Assembly (NCBI GenBank): GCA_943787295.1
Contig: CALSLW010000002.1
Coordinates: 462,189 to 526,188 of the forward strand
Length of the DNA stretch: 64,000 bases
Direction: 5' to 3'
Origin: an uncultured Flavobacteriaceae bacterium
GTDB lineage: Bacteria > Bacteroidota > Bacteroidia > Flavobacteriales > Flavobacteriaceae
The notes below the pieces were generated by a model, which was not told the DNA's origin, did not search any database, and saw only the letters and a program-made list of their open reading frames with translations. Each line of letters starts with the position of its first letter. Position 1 is the first letter of the stretch. Shown piece after piece: positions 44,831 through 53,970 of the stretch. The translations under genes and the position numbers were made by a program.

Positions 44831-45937
44831 TTAATCTTTTTGTTTTAAGTCTTTGATATACTGGGTGAGTAAGGCGAGTCCCTCTTCATGTACGATAGAA
44901 CGGCCTATTTCTGGCATACGAATCGCAGGATCATTACTGCTCATTCGATAGACAAAAATTGATTCTTCTGGATGACCGGGAACAATATCATATTTAAAAT
45001 CTCCAGACCCTTTCCCCGCAGCGATAGGCGGCTTTAAAACACCTCGTTTACGTTGATCTTTTTGATGGTAATTTAAATACAAACCTGAATTTTTTGCACT
45101 TCCTTGAGCAGAATGACAATGGGCACAATTAGCGTCTAAATAAGCTTTTGCACGATCTTCTACACTTGCTTTAAGGACATCATTCCAAACGGGCATTGGT
45201 TTGTAGACTGCGGCAGAGCTAAAGTTAGTTAAGATCCCTGCTTGCTTAAAATAATCCAGTTGATTGATTTCTTGTTGCAAAGCAGTATAACGTTGATTTA
45301 ACTGGGCAGCAGTGATCCCTATAGGGATAATGTTATTGTCGCTGCTATGACAGTTTTTACATTGGTTTAAATTAGGCACTACATAGTTGACATGTTTATT
45401 TTCTCCTTGACCATCCTCCCAGCTTACTGCAATGTTTTTCCCCACATAATTCAAATCGGCATTGGTTTGCTGCTCGTTCCAAATGTAGTTAAGCGGTTTC
45501 CAGCCTTTTTCTTCTTTGATCAGCAAACGGGTTTCAATAATCCTCCTGGGCGATGCGATATCTCCTTCAATTGCGTGATAAAAGAAGTTCTTGATTAAGA
45601 TTGCGCCAGGATCAAAGTCAAATGGTCCATTTGCAGTAAAATCCATTGACTCTCCTTGAGGTAAATAAATAAAGCGCGCCTTTTCGGCATAATTAGAAAA
45701 TAAAGGGGTGTTAATGGCATAGGGAAAAACCCGCTCTGTGGGGGTCAAATCTTTCAATTCTCCTTTAAAAAAGGCGTAGTCAGAAAGCAGTTTAGGATCG
45801 TCTGTGGCAATTGTTTTTTTAATCAGTGTTGTTGTGGCCTTTCTTGCTTTTGGCGCAACGCGCTTATCCTCTGTTGTACCACATGCACAACACAATAAAA
45901 AACAAGCCAATACAATGCCTACCCCTTCAATCCGCAT
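44831..45937 (-). CDS. Di-haem cytochrome c lipoprotein of the HNE_0200 (TIGR03806) type
   Basis: A 368-residue lipoprotein (signal to about residue 19, lipobox ending CCAC) with two haem-attachment motifs, CKNCH near 193-197 and CAHCH near 271-275, counted from the ATG at 45937; a GTG two codons upstream is an alternative. RMPEIGRSIVHEEGLALLTQYI near the end holds a candidate axial methionine. I recall this family as TIGR03806, found next to a beta-helix protein (TIGR03805); that is precisely the upstream neighbour here. Both probably act at the cell surface or periplasm. The reaction is unknown. Confidence 0.82.
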   Translation of the reverse strand: MRIEGVGIVLACFLLCCACGTTEDKRVAPKARKATTTLIKKTIATDDPKLLSDYAFFKGELKDLTPTERVFPYAINTPLFSNYAEKARFIYLPQGESMDFTANGPFDFDPGAILIKNFFYHAIEGDIASPRRIIETRLLIKEEKGWKPLNYIWNEQQTNADLNYVGKNIAVSWEDGQGENKHVNYVVPNLNQCKNCHSSDNNIIPIGITAAQLNQRYTALQQEINQLDYFKQAGILTNFSSAAVYKPMPVWNDVLKASVEDRAKAYLDANCAHCHSAQGSAKNSGLYLNYHQKDQRKRGVLKPPIAAGKGSGDFKYDIVPGHPEESIFVYRMSSNDPAIRMPEIGRSIVHEEGLALLTQYIKDLKQKD

Positions 45938-45947
45938 GATCACTTTT

Positions 45948-47225
45948 CTAATTTATTAAACAATCAAATGGGCTTTGATCATTGGTGAAACCTTCAAAAT
46001 CGTGTGCAGCATCGAGATAAACAAAAGAGGCTTCACCATTATTTTGAATACATATTTTATGCTCTTCATCTTGAAGGGATCCCCCTGGAGCAAAAATTCC
46101 ATCATAGGCAATATCTGGAATGTTACCACTGTTTTTTACAAGCCACAATATTCCAAAGTCATTTGAAAAGGTGGGGAAGAAATGTTTGTTAGAAAAACGA
46201 TTATCTCTTACATCAATTCTCCCGGGATAAGGATTATAGGCTTTGTCATCTTTATAATCACTTTCAATCGCTCTTAAGCCTCTGGCTTGAGCTTGATCGT
46301 TAACTGTTGCTTCACGTTGCTCGTCTTCTTCAGCTGCAAAGATTTCATAAGAAACGACGCTTAAGTTGGTCGTTTTGTGATTCGCGACAATATTATTGTG
46401 AAATTGTACATCTTTAGTCGCCATAATCACTACTCCAGCTCCCTTTGGCACAGCACTAACAATAGAACCTTTTACCGCAAAATTGGTAAGGTTATTATCG
46501 TGAATATTATTGTTATAGACATTTACATTTCCCCCGTATAAAGTGAGTTCAGGAAGGTTGAAAATCAATAAGCCGCTGGTGTTTTCATAGGCTTCATTTC
46601 CATAGATTTCAACATTGGTACTGTTTTCACTTTCAATTCCAGCCACATTGTAAAACGCCTTATTGTTACGAATAATCACATTATTTGATTGTCCCACATA
46701 GATCCCTGCATCTGATGAGCCTATCGCTTCACATTCTTCGATAATTACATTAGTAGAAAGTACTGGATAGAGCGCATAGGCGCCATTTTGAACAGAAACT
46801 TCTCCTGTCCATGCAGAACGAATACGGCGCATGACGATACTGTCTGATTCGCTTATTTTTAAATTATCCCCCACGGCGTCTTCAATCGCAAAATCTTCTA
46901 GGGTGATGTTTTGACTATTGGTAATCTTGATCCCTTCTGCGCCAGAAGTTTGTCCTTTAAAAGATAGCACGGTTTTATCTATTCCTTGTCCTTTAATGGT
47001 TAAGTGGGTTTTGTTGTCTAAACTAAGGGATTGGGAGAATAAGAAATGACCTTCGGGTAATTCAATGACAGAACTGTCTTTTGCCAAGATAAATTGTTCT
47101 ACCATTTCTTCTTCTAGATCAACATAATCTCTTGTTGGGGTGTAAGAGGGTAAAGTGTCTTTTTGGGTAATATAAACTACGGCGAGTATAAGGAGCAGCA
47201 GTAGCAAAATGCGGGCTTTTTTCAT
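45948..47225 (-). CDS. Parallel beta-helix repeat protein (TIGR03805 type)
   Basis: A 425-residue exported protein with an N-terminal hydrophobic segment (ARILLLLLLILAVVYITQ). The body is a right-handed parallel beta-helix, with repeated NxxI/V turns such as NVIIRNNKAFYNVAG, NVEIYGNEAYENTSG and VQFHNNIVANHKTTNLSV. Such folds usually bind or cleave polysaccharides, but no lyase catalytic signature is recognised. It lies 4-10 bases upstream of the di-haem lipoprotein gene on the same strand and the two form a conserved pair. Confidence 0.82.
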   Translation of the reverse strand: MKKARILLLLLLILAVVYITQKDTLPSYTPTRDYVDLEEEMVEQFILAKDSSVIELPEGHFLFSQSLSLDNKTHLTIKGQGIDKTVLSFKGQTSGAEGIKITNSQNITLEDFAIEDAVGDNLKISESDSIVMRRIRSAWTGEVSVQNGAYALYPVLSTNVIIEECEAIGSSDAGIYVGQSNNVIIRNNKAFYNVAGIESENSTNVEIYGNEAYENTSGLLIFNLPELTLYGGNVNVYNNNIHDNNLTNFAVKGSIVSAVPKGAGVVIMATKDVQFHNNIVANHKTTNLSVVSYEIFAAEEDEQREATVNDQAQARGLRAIESDYKDDKAYNPYPGRIDVRDNRFSNKHFFPTFSNDFGILWLVKNSGNIPDIAYDGIFAPGGSLQDEEHKICIQNNGEASFVYLDAAHDFEGFTNDQSPFDCLIN

Positions 47226-47292
47226 GCTAATTAGGTTTAATTCAATGATTAAAGTACATAATTTTCATGAGCTACGATGGAGGGAAAAAGAA

Positions 47293-47316
47293 AAACCCTC
47301 AATTTCTTGAGGGTTT
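47293..47316 (-). terminator. Intrinsic terminator of tRNA-Gln
   Basis: A perfect 10-bp stem AAACCCTCAA / TTGAGGGTTT with loop of 4 bases is followed on the minus strand by TTCTTTTT. It begins 4 bases downstream of the tRNA 3' end. Confidence 0.85.
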
Positions 47317-47319
47317 CTG

Positions 47320-47392
47320 TTGGCCCACTAGGGCTCGAACCTAGACTCTTCTGAACCAAAATCAGACGTGTTGCCAGTTACACCATGGGCCA
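47320..47392 (-). tRNA. tRNA-Gln (anticodon TTG)
   Basis: On the minus strand the 73-base sequence folds as a full cloverleaf: acceptor TGGCCCA / TGGGCCA with discriminator A, D stem GTGT / ACAC, anticodon stem TCTGA / TCAGA with loop TTTTGGT (anticodon TTG), and T stem CTAGG / CCTAG with loop TTCGAGC. CCA is not encoded. It is followed by its own terminator. Confidence 0.97.
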
Positions 47393-47453
47393 ATTGCGGT
47401 GCAAATTTAAAATAAAAGTAGGACTTTCCAAACCTAATTGGTTGCCTTTTACA

Positions 47454-48182
47454 TTAGATCTTAGCTAACTTCCAGAAACTAATTTTTCTACGGGTAAAAA
47501 AGCCTAGATTTTCGTAGAGATTTATCGCAGCAACATTAGACTCAACTACATGTAAATAAGGCGTTTTACCCTCTTCAAAAATGTTTTGAGTGCAGTGCTT
47601 TATCAATTGTTTAGCATAGCCTCTACCCGTATAATCTGGATGAGTTACAATCGCACTAATCTCAGTAAAACCCTTCATTTTCATGCGTTCACCACTTACC
47701 GCGACCAGTTGCTGGTCTTGATATATCCCGATATAACGTCCTAAAGCTGAAGTCTCTTGTTTAAAATACCCTGGTTGAACATAATTCACCAACTCATATA
47801 AAGCTTGTTTTTGTGCCTTACTTTCAAGGGGAACAATTTCTTCTTTAGGAATTAAATCAATAGGGCTGTCTAGTACCATTTGTAAACAAACTAATTCTTC
47901 GACTAAGATCAAGCTAGTGTCAAATACCGGTGCGGTCCCAACAATAAAAAAGTCTGAAACTAACTGAGCATAATTAGCAAGATCTTTTGCCTTAACCAGC
48001 GGATCTATAACTCCTCCAAAAGAACAATATGCAGGGTCATAAAATTTCACCCCTTTATATTCAAGGGCTTTATCTTGATGTGTCTCACATAAAGAATGAT
48101 ATACCGGGTTGTCTAATTTTTTCCTTTCTTGATACAAACTTTTAATAAAAACGTAAAATTCTACGAACACTAAAGTATACAT
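47454..48182 (-). CDS. GNAT-family N-acetyltransferase
   Basis: A 242-residue protein. The C-terminal 110 residues form a GNAT fold with the acetyl-CoA binding segment ISAIVTHPDYTGRGYAKQLI and the later LHVVESNVAAINLYENLGF. The N-terminal half (LDNPVYHSLCETHQDKALEY onward) belongs to an FR47-like family but has no known function. The first 20 residues (MYTLVFVEFYVFIKSLYQER) are not family-like, and the codon at the expected family start is TTA, so the start is uncertain. The substrate is unknown. Divergent from the asparaginase-like gene. Confidence 0.82.
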   Translation of the reverse strand: MYTLVFVEFYVFIKSLYQERKKLDNPVYHSLCETHQDKALEYKGVKFYDPAYCSFGGVIDPLVKAKDLANYAQLVSDFFIVGTAPVFDTSLILVEELVCLQMVLDSPIDLIPKEEIVPLESKAQKQALYELVNYVQPGYFKQETSALGRYIGIYQDQQLVAVSGERMKMKGFTEISAIVTHPDYTGRGYAKQLIKHCTQNIFEEGKTPYLHVVESNVAAINLYENLGFFTRRKISFWKLAKI

Positions 48183-48273
48183 TCAATTAATAATAATCAT
48201 ACAACCCCACACAATATTGTTGCTTAAAAAACACAACTCTTTAATTTTCCCATTATTTTTAAATAAAAAAAGA

Positions 48274-48759
48274 ATGATACAACTCATCGTTACCGGAGGT
48301 ACTTTTGACAAAACCTATGACCACATCAAAGGGGAATTGTATTTTGAACATACCCATATCCCCAAAATGTTAAAGCGCAGTCGCTGTAAGCTCCCTATTC
48401 ATGTCACCCCTTTATTATTAAAGGATAGTTTAGCATTTACAGAAGAGGATTTACTGCGCATTGAAAAAGCTTGTACAACCACGAGCGCTAAATCAATCGT
48501 TATTACCCATGGCACCGATACCATGGTGAATACCGCTAAACGTCTAGCACAACTTGCACTGGACAAAACCATTGTTTTAACTGGGGCGATGATTCCTTAT
48601 GCTTTTGGGAGCTCTTCCGATGGGTTTTTTAATTTGGGCTGTGCCCTCTCGTTTTCACAAACTCTTTCCTCCAATGTTTACATCACCATGCAAGGGCAAT
48701 ATTTTTTATGGGACGAAGTCCAAAAAAACAAAAACTTGGGTCTTTTTGAAAAGCTTTAA
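48274..48759 (+). CDS. Short asparaginase-family protein (N-terminal domain only)
   Basis: A 161-residue protein matching only the N-terminal catalytic domain of L-asparaginases, which are normally about 330 residues. Both threonine motifs are present: VTGGTFDKTYD and ITHGTDTMVNTAKRL, followed by VLTGAMIPYAFGSSSDGFFN. Short versions of this type are known in other bacteria, so it need not be a broken gene. I start at MIQLIVTGG (48274). An amidohydrolase role is likely, but the C-terminal domain that completes the active site in normal dimers is missing. Confidence 0.82.
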   Translation: MIQLIVTGGTFDKTYDHIKGELYFEHTHIPKMLKRSRCKLPIHVTPLLLKDSLAFTEEDLLRIEKACTTTSAKSIVITHGTDTMVNTAKRLAQLALDKTIVLTGAMIPYAFGSSSDGFFNLGCALSFSQTLSSNVYITMQGQYFLWDEVQKNKNLGLFEKL

Positions 48760-48837
48760 TTAAACAAAAATGGAATTGTTAAATCCCGAGAGAATTAATT
48801 TTAGAATACGTATTTTCGTAGGCATTAAGGGCCACCT

Positions 48838-51800
48838 ATGACAGCTAAACAACTTGCCTTTTGGAATCGCATTGTCGCAACAGAAGTATTTATAATTGCC
48901 TTACTCACCTTTGGATTAACCGTTGAACCCACAGCGAGTTTTTGGGATGCTGGAGAATATATTGCCACTTCGGCAAAGCTACAAGTGGGTCACCCCCCAG
49001 GAGCGCCATTTTTCCAAATGATGGGTGCCTTCTTTGCCCTTTTTGCCACCGGACCAGAAAAAATCGCCTTAATGGTGAATTTGATGTCGGTGTTTTCAAG
49101 CGCTTTTACTGTTCTTTTTCTCTATTTATCCTTGACCCTTTTATTGCGAAAACTGCCTTCTTTTAAAGAAGTTACAGATAAGAGAGAAGCCATTGGCTAT
49201 TTTGGGAGTGCTGCAGTAGGTGCACTAGCATTTTGTTTTTCAGATAGTTTTTGGTTTAACGCAGTAGAAGCTGAGGTATATGCCATGGCGACCTGCATAC
49301 TGTCTGCCTTATTCTGGATGGCCTTGCGCTGGGAAAGAGAAATGAACACGCCACGTGGTGATCGCTGGTTACTGCTCATCGCCTTTGTAATTGGACTTTC
49401 ATTTGGGGTGCACTTTATGGGACTGCTGACCATTCCTGCCATTGGGATGCTCTACTTTTTTAAGAACACTAAAAAAGTCACCTTTAAAAACTTTATCACC
49501 GCCAACATTGTTTCTGTCGCTATCCTGCTCTTTATCTTTAAAATGTTACTTCCTTCTACCCTAGCCTTGTTTAGTAAAATGGAAGTGTTTTTTGTCAATC
49601 AAGTCAATCTACCTTTTAATAGCGGAACTATTATTACAGGGATCTTATTTCTAGTCTTCTTTTACTACAGTTTGCGATTTACCAGAGCAAAAAACTACAT
49701 CAACCTCAACACGGGAATTCTATGTGTATTGTTTGTACTCCTAGGGTTTTCTTCTTGGATTATGCTCCCCATTCGAGCAAACGCCAATACAGTCATCAAC
49801 GAAAACTCCCCTTCTGATGCGCGACAATTATTGGCCTACTACAACCTAGAACAATACCCAGAAACAAAACTGTTCTATGGCCCTATGTTCTCTGACATGT
49901 ATGCCGGTCAAGATGATTTCGAGCCATATATCGATGATAAACCTAAATATGAACGGAATGAAAAAACTGGGCGTTATGTAATTGTCAACCATTGGGAAAA
50001 TGCGCGGATTAATGCTAACAGTAACCATAAAGGTTTTCTCCCCCGCTTATGGAGTTCAGAACATGCCGAGAATTATATCAATTTCACCGGCCCATTAGAA
50101 TTTTCTATTCGTAAAGAATACAGGGGAAGTGAAGAATTGTTCCAACGTGTTGCACAATTTAGACAGGATGCTGCAGAGGGTATTTTAACCGGAGAAGATT
50201 ACCATCAATTTTACAAAACGATGGCCCGTTATATCGACATCGAAAAGCCCACCTTTTTTGCGAACATTTACTACTTTTTTACCTATCAGGTGGATTATAT
50301 GTACCTGCGTTATTTCCTTTGGAATTTTGCCGGAAGGCAAGATGACATCCAAGGAAAATATGACATTCTACACGGGAATTGGTTAAGCGGAATTCCCTTT
50401 ATCGACGAAATCCGTTTAGGCAATCAAAGTGCGATTAGCGAGGATGCAAAAAACAATAAAGCAAGAAACACCTATTTCTTTTTGCCTTTTATCCTGGGCT
50501 TAATGGGGCTGCTGTTTTTATATCAACAGGACAAAAAACGCTTCTGGGTATTATTGCTGTTTTTCCTTTTCACGGGATTAGCGTTAAAAGTTTACCTCAA
50601 CGAACGTCCTTTTGAACCCAGAGAACGAGACTATGCTCTAGTGGGTTCTTTCTATGTCTTTGCCATATGGATTGGGATGGGTGCCTTTTACTTATCCAAC
50701 GAATTAAGACGAGTATGGAACAACGCATGGGCAAGACCTATTGCAGCTGCCGTTTGTCTGCTTGCTGTTCCATTTTTAATGGCCTACCAAAACTGGGATG
50801 ATCACGATCGATCTGGACGCTATACCGCTCAATCTGTAGCAAAATCTTATTTAACTTCTATCCAAGAAGACAAGGGGGCGATGATTTTCACCATTGGGGA
50901 CAATGATACTTTTGCCCTGTGGTATGCACAAGACATTGAGGGCTACCGAACTGATGTGCGTCCAATCAACACCAGTTTACTCGCAACAGACTGGTATATC
51001 GATCAAATGAAACGCAAAACCTATGAGAGCGAACCCATACCGTCGCAACTCACCCATGACAAATACGCTTATGGGATTAGAGATTACATTAAATATGAAC
51101 CCCTAGCAGATTCCTTGCGATGGAACATTAAAGACTTTGTGAATTGGGTTGAAAGTGATGACCCTAGAACAAAATACAAAAGCTTAATCGCGCAGTCAGG
51201 AGGAGACCCTGCACTTTATCCCATGGGAACACAGGAGATGATTTTTTACCCTACTAACAAGATTCGCGTCCCTGTAAATATTGAAAATGTGATCAAAAGC
51301 GGACTAGTAAATGAGAAAGACCGCGATCAAATTGTCCCCTATATCGATATAGATCTTCCTAAAGGAGGTTTATATAAAAATCAGTTAATGATGCTGGATA
51401 TTTTAGCAAATAATGACTGGGAACGACCTATCTACTTTACTGGTGGGAGTTATGCAGAGAGCGAGTATTTATGGATGAAAGAATACCTCCAACTCGAAGG
51501 TTTAGTCTATAAGTTAGTCCCCATTAAAACGCCTTTAAATCCCGTAAATCCTTATATCATGGGACGCCTTGATGCTGATCTCATGTATGAAATTGTCAAG
51601 CAATGGGAATGGGGGAATTCAAATAGCCCAGACATCTATCACGATCCAGAAACCCGTAAAAACAGTATTTCTTATCGCTCAAATATGGTGCGCCTTGCAG
51701 AAGTTTTAATTGATGAAGGAAAAGATCAAAAAGCGGAAGAAATCATGGATTTAGCGCTTGAGAAAATGCCCATAGAGTACTTTGGGTATTACAGTCTACT

Positions 51801-52389
51801 CACGCCTTTTGTGGACGCGTATTACCGCATAGAGAAGAAAGAAAAAGCGCGTAAAGTTTTTGAGGCTGTCGCCAAAAAACACCACAGTCAACTCGACTAC
51901 TTCAACAGTTTATCACTGAATTTACGCTATGAACTAGGCGAAGAAATCTTAACTGAAGTCGAACGCTATCGCGCATTAGTAGAAGCTGTTTTAGACAATA
52001 AAGACAACGAAAAAGTAGGAATCTATATTCAAAACTTTAGAAGCTATAGCCGTGCGTTTGCCTTTCTTTATGGAGAGTATGACTATTATACTGCCATGGA
52101 AGAATTTGTTGAAGGACTTTACCTGGCTGGAGAAATTGAAGAGGCAAGAGCACTAGTCAATAAAATTAGCGAGGTATATGATGAAAGACTAGAAGTTATT
52201 CAAGGATTTGAACCAGAACGTCAACTCCAATTGCGCAACAGAATCATGGATGAGGTCAATGGATTTAGAAGAATATTGCTCTATGTCAATCTTTATGATA
52301 ACGAAGCGCAAAGAGATAGTCTAGAAAACAAAATCTACAATAGAATCAAAGACTTAGTCATCTTTGACGATATGGTAGAAGGGAATTAA
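48838..52389 (+). CDS. DUF2723/TMEM260-type GT-C membrane protein
   Basis: A 1183-residue inner-membrane protein. The N-terminal part has DUF2723 features: EPTASFWDAGEYIATSAKLQ, GHPPGAPFFQMMGAFFALF and around twelve membrane helices in the first 650 residues. The acidic FWDAGEY motif sits in the first loop, as in GT-C glycosyltransferases. The last 550 residues are soluble, with NDNDTFALWYAQ-like IFTIGDNDTFALWYAQDIEG and helical TPR-like repeats near the end. The human relative TMEM260 is a protein O-mannosyltransferase, so a role in surface glycoprotein O-glycosylation is plausible. Ends 4 bases into the convergent thioredoxin-like gene. Confidence 0.88.
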   Translation: MTAKQLAFWNRIVATEVFIIALLTFGLTVEPTASFWDAGEYIATSAKLQVGHPPGAPFFQMMGAFFALFATGPEKIALMVNLMSVFSSAFTVLFLYLSLTLLLRKLPSFKEVTDKREAIGYFGSAAVGALAFCFSDSFWFNAVEAEVYAMATCILSALFWMALRWEREMNTPRGDRWLLLIAFVIGLSFGVHFMGLLTIPAIGMLYFFKNTKKVTFKNFITANIVSVAILLFIFKMLLPSTLALFSKMEVFFVNQVNLPFNSGTIITGILFLVFFYYSLRFTRAKNYINLNTGILCVLFVLLGFSSWIMLPIRANANTVINENSPSDARQLLAYYNLEQYPETKLFYGPMFSDMYAGQDDFEPYIDDKPKYERNEKTGRYVIVNHWENARINANSNHKGFLPRLWSSEHAENYINFTGPLEFSIRKEYRGSEELFQRVAQFRQDAAEGILTGEDYHQFYKTMARYIDIEKPTFFANIYYFFTYQVDYMYLRYFLWNFAGRQDDIQGKYDILHGNWLSGIPFIDEIRLGNQSAISEDAKNNKARNTYFFLPFILGLMGLLFLYQQDKKRFWVLLLFFLFTGLALKVYLNERPFEPRERDYALVGSFYVFAIWIGMGAFYLSNELRRVWNNAWARPIAAAVCLLAVPFLMAYQNWDDHDRSGRYTAQSVAKSYLTSIQEDKGAMIFTIGDNDTFALWYAQDIEGYRTDVRPINTSLLATDWYIDQMKRKTYESEPIPSQLTHDKYAYGIRDYIKYEPLADSLRWNIKDFVNWVESDDPRTKYKSLIAQSGGDPALYPMGTQEMIFYPTNKIRVPVNIENVIKSGLVNEKDRDQIVPYIDIDLPKGGLYKNQLMMLDILANNDWERPIYFTGGSYAESEYLWMKEYLQLEGLVYKLVPIKTPLNPVNPYIMGRLDADLMYEIVKQWEWGNSNSPDIYHDPETRKNSISYRSNMVRLAEVLIDEGKDQKAEEIMDLALEKMPIEYFGYYSLLTPFVDAYYRIEKKEKARKVFEAVAKKHHSQLDYFNSLSLNLRYELGEEILTEVERYRALVEAVLDNKDNEKVGIYIQNFRSYSRAFAFLYGEYDYYTAMEEFVEGLYLAGEIEEARALVNKISEVYDERLEVIQGFEPERQLQLRNRIMDEVNGFRRILLYVNLYDNEAQRDSLENKIYNRIKDLVIFDDMVEGN

Positions 52390-52685
52390 TTAACGTATTC
52401 GTTCATTAAAGCAATCAAAGTATTGGCATCTTGTTCCCCACTTTGACGCCATACCATTTCTCCTAGTTTATAGATCATAAGGGTTGGCATTACTTTTACG
52501 CGCAGCGCATCGACTAACTTAGGGTTTTTAGCCATATTAATTTTGATCACTTTCCCGTGATCACCCATGGCCGCTGCAACATCTCGAAGGGTGTGATTAA
52601 ACTCTTCTTTAAGCTCTTCTAACTCTTCAAAAAACACTAAAAGAAGTGGAGCTTTCCCGTCTACTAATTCACCAAATTTAGACAT
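52386..52685 (-). CDS. Thioredoxin-fold protein without catalytic cysteines
   Basis: A 99-residue thioredoxin-like protein. The fold is recognised by LLLVFFEELEELKEEFNHTL, KVIKINMAKNPKLVDALRVK, the cis-proline segment VMPTLMIYKLGEMVWRQSGE and a C-terminal helix. The position of the usual WCGPC motif is replaced by acidic residues with no cysteine anywhere, so it cannot act as a dithiol oxidoreductase; a binding or chaperone role is more likely. It overlaps the convergent DUF2723 gene by 4 bases and lies 51 bases after the phosphoesterase start on the same strand. Confidence 0.85.
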   Translation of the reverse strand: MSKFGELVDGKAPLLLVFFEELEELKEEFNHTLRDVAAAMGDHGKVIKINMAKNPKLVDALRVKVMPTLMIYKLGEMVWRQSGEQDANTLIALMNEYVN

Positions 52686-52736
52686 GCTAATTGTGTTTTA
52701 GGTTAATGATTACAGTACGAAGTTAGGGTATTTTCT

Positions 52737-53969
52737 TTAAACTTCTTTGCTAGAGCGTTTTAAGGTAATTACAGTAATCTCTGGCCAAATCCCTACACGA
52801 CCGGGATAGCCTAAAAATCCAAAGCCTCTGTTGACATTAATCCATTCTTTCTTCTCTTGATATAAGCCTGCCCATTGCTTGTAACGCCATTTGACTGGGC
52901 TCCATTTAAACCAACCAGGGATTTCGATCCCAAACTGCATCCCATGAGTGTGCCCACTCAAGGTTACATGAAAATTATAGGGGTGGGGTAATACTTTTGC
53001 CTCCCAATGCGAAGGATCGTGTGAAAGCAAGATTTTAAAATCATCTGCAGCAACCTTTTCGATCGCTTTGTCGAGGTCTCCTTTCTTTTTAAAGCCTCCT
53101 TTTCCCCAGTTTTCAACGCCTACTAAAGCAAGTCGCTGTCCGTCCTTTTCAAGAAAGTGGGTTTCGTTACGTAAAAGGGTGAAGCCCATCTGGGCTTGAA
53201 GATCAAAAAGCTGCTGTAAATTCGCCTCCTTATCTTCCTTAGTTTCCCAGTTGACATAATCCCCATAATCGTGGTTCCCTAAAACAGAATACACTCCTTC
53301 TTTGGCCGATAAACGGCCAAAAGCGTCTTTCCACGGCAGTAACTCATCGGCCTTATTATTGACAATATCTCCGGTGAACAAGATCACATCAGATTTTTGC
53401 TCGTTGATTAAATCAATCCCATAATTCACCTTTGCTGCATTGTCAAAACTACCCGAATGTATGTCTGATATTTGGGTCAAGGTGAAGCCATCAAAAGCTT
53501 CAGGGAGATCGTCAAAGGTCAAGGCATAATGTAAAACCTTATAGTTGTACTTCCCTTTAAACATACCAACTAAAAGCGACGCAAAAGGAATCGCAGCAAG
53601 TCCTAAGGCGAGTTGAGAAATAAACTTTCGCCGACTAGGCAAATAATTCCCTTCTCCTCTTTCGATAAAAAAACGGTACAAGGCTTGTGGAAGACGAAGC
53701 AGGTCTTCAAAGGCTAAAAATAAAACCAAAATCAATTGAAAAACCATTAAGGACAAAAACAAGCCCAATGAAAAACTAATCCCTTGGGTCCAGCCGGCAG
53801 AGCGTTCATAGCCAATACTGTAGTACATAAAGTTTCCAAAAATAAGCCCCACCAATGCGATATAAGCAATCACTAAGGGTTTACTCAAGCCAATGGTTTT
53901 AATGACCTGAAAGGAATACCATTGTAGTAAGCTAAAAAAGGTGAGGAAAAATATCCAACGTAAAAGCAT
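52737..53969 (-). CDS. Membrane-anchored metallophosphoesterase
   Basis: A 410-residue protein with about four N-terminal membrane helices (residues 1-100), then RRKFISQLALGLAAIPFASLL, and a calcineurin-like phosphoesterase domain. Metal-binding motifs are complete: DIHSGSFDN, GDIVNNKAD, LGNHDYGDY, LSHDPSHW and SGHTHGMQFG. The domain probably faces the periplasm. YkuE-like relatives act on lipid or cell-wall intermediates; the substrate here is unknown. It begins one base after the dgt stop codon and is surely co-transcribed with it. Confidence 0.9.
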   Translation of the reverse strand: MLLRWIFFLTFFSLLQWYSFQVIKTIGLSKPLVIAYIALVGLIFGNFMYYSIGYERSAGWTQGISFSLGLFLSLMVFQLILVLFLAFEDLLRLPQALYRFFIERGEGNYLPSRRKFISQLALGLAAIPFASLLVGMFKGKYNYKVLHYALTFDDLPEAFDGFTLTQISDIHSGSFDNAAKVNYGIDLINEQKSDVILFTGDIVNNKADELLPWKDAFGRLSAKEGVYSVLGNHDYGDYVNWETKEDKEANLQQLFDLQAQMGFTLLRNETHFLEKDGQRLALVGVENWGKGGFKKKGDLDKAIEKVAADDFKILLSHDPSHWEAKVLPHPYNFHVTLSGHTHGMQFGIEIPGWFKWSPVKWRYKQWAGLYQEKKEWINVNRGFGFLGYPGRVGIWPEITVITLKRSSKEV

Positions 53970-53970
53970 C

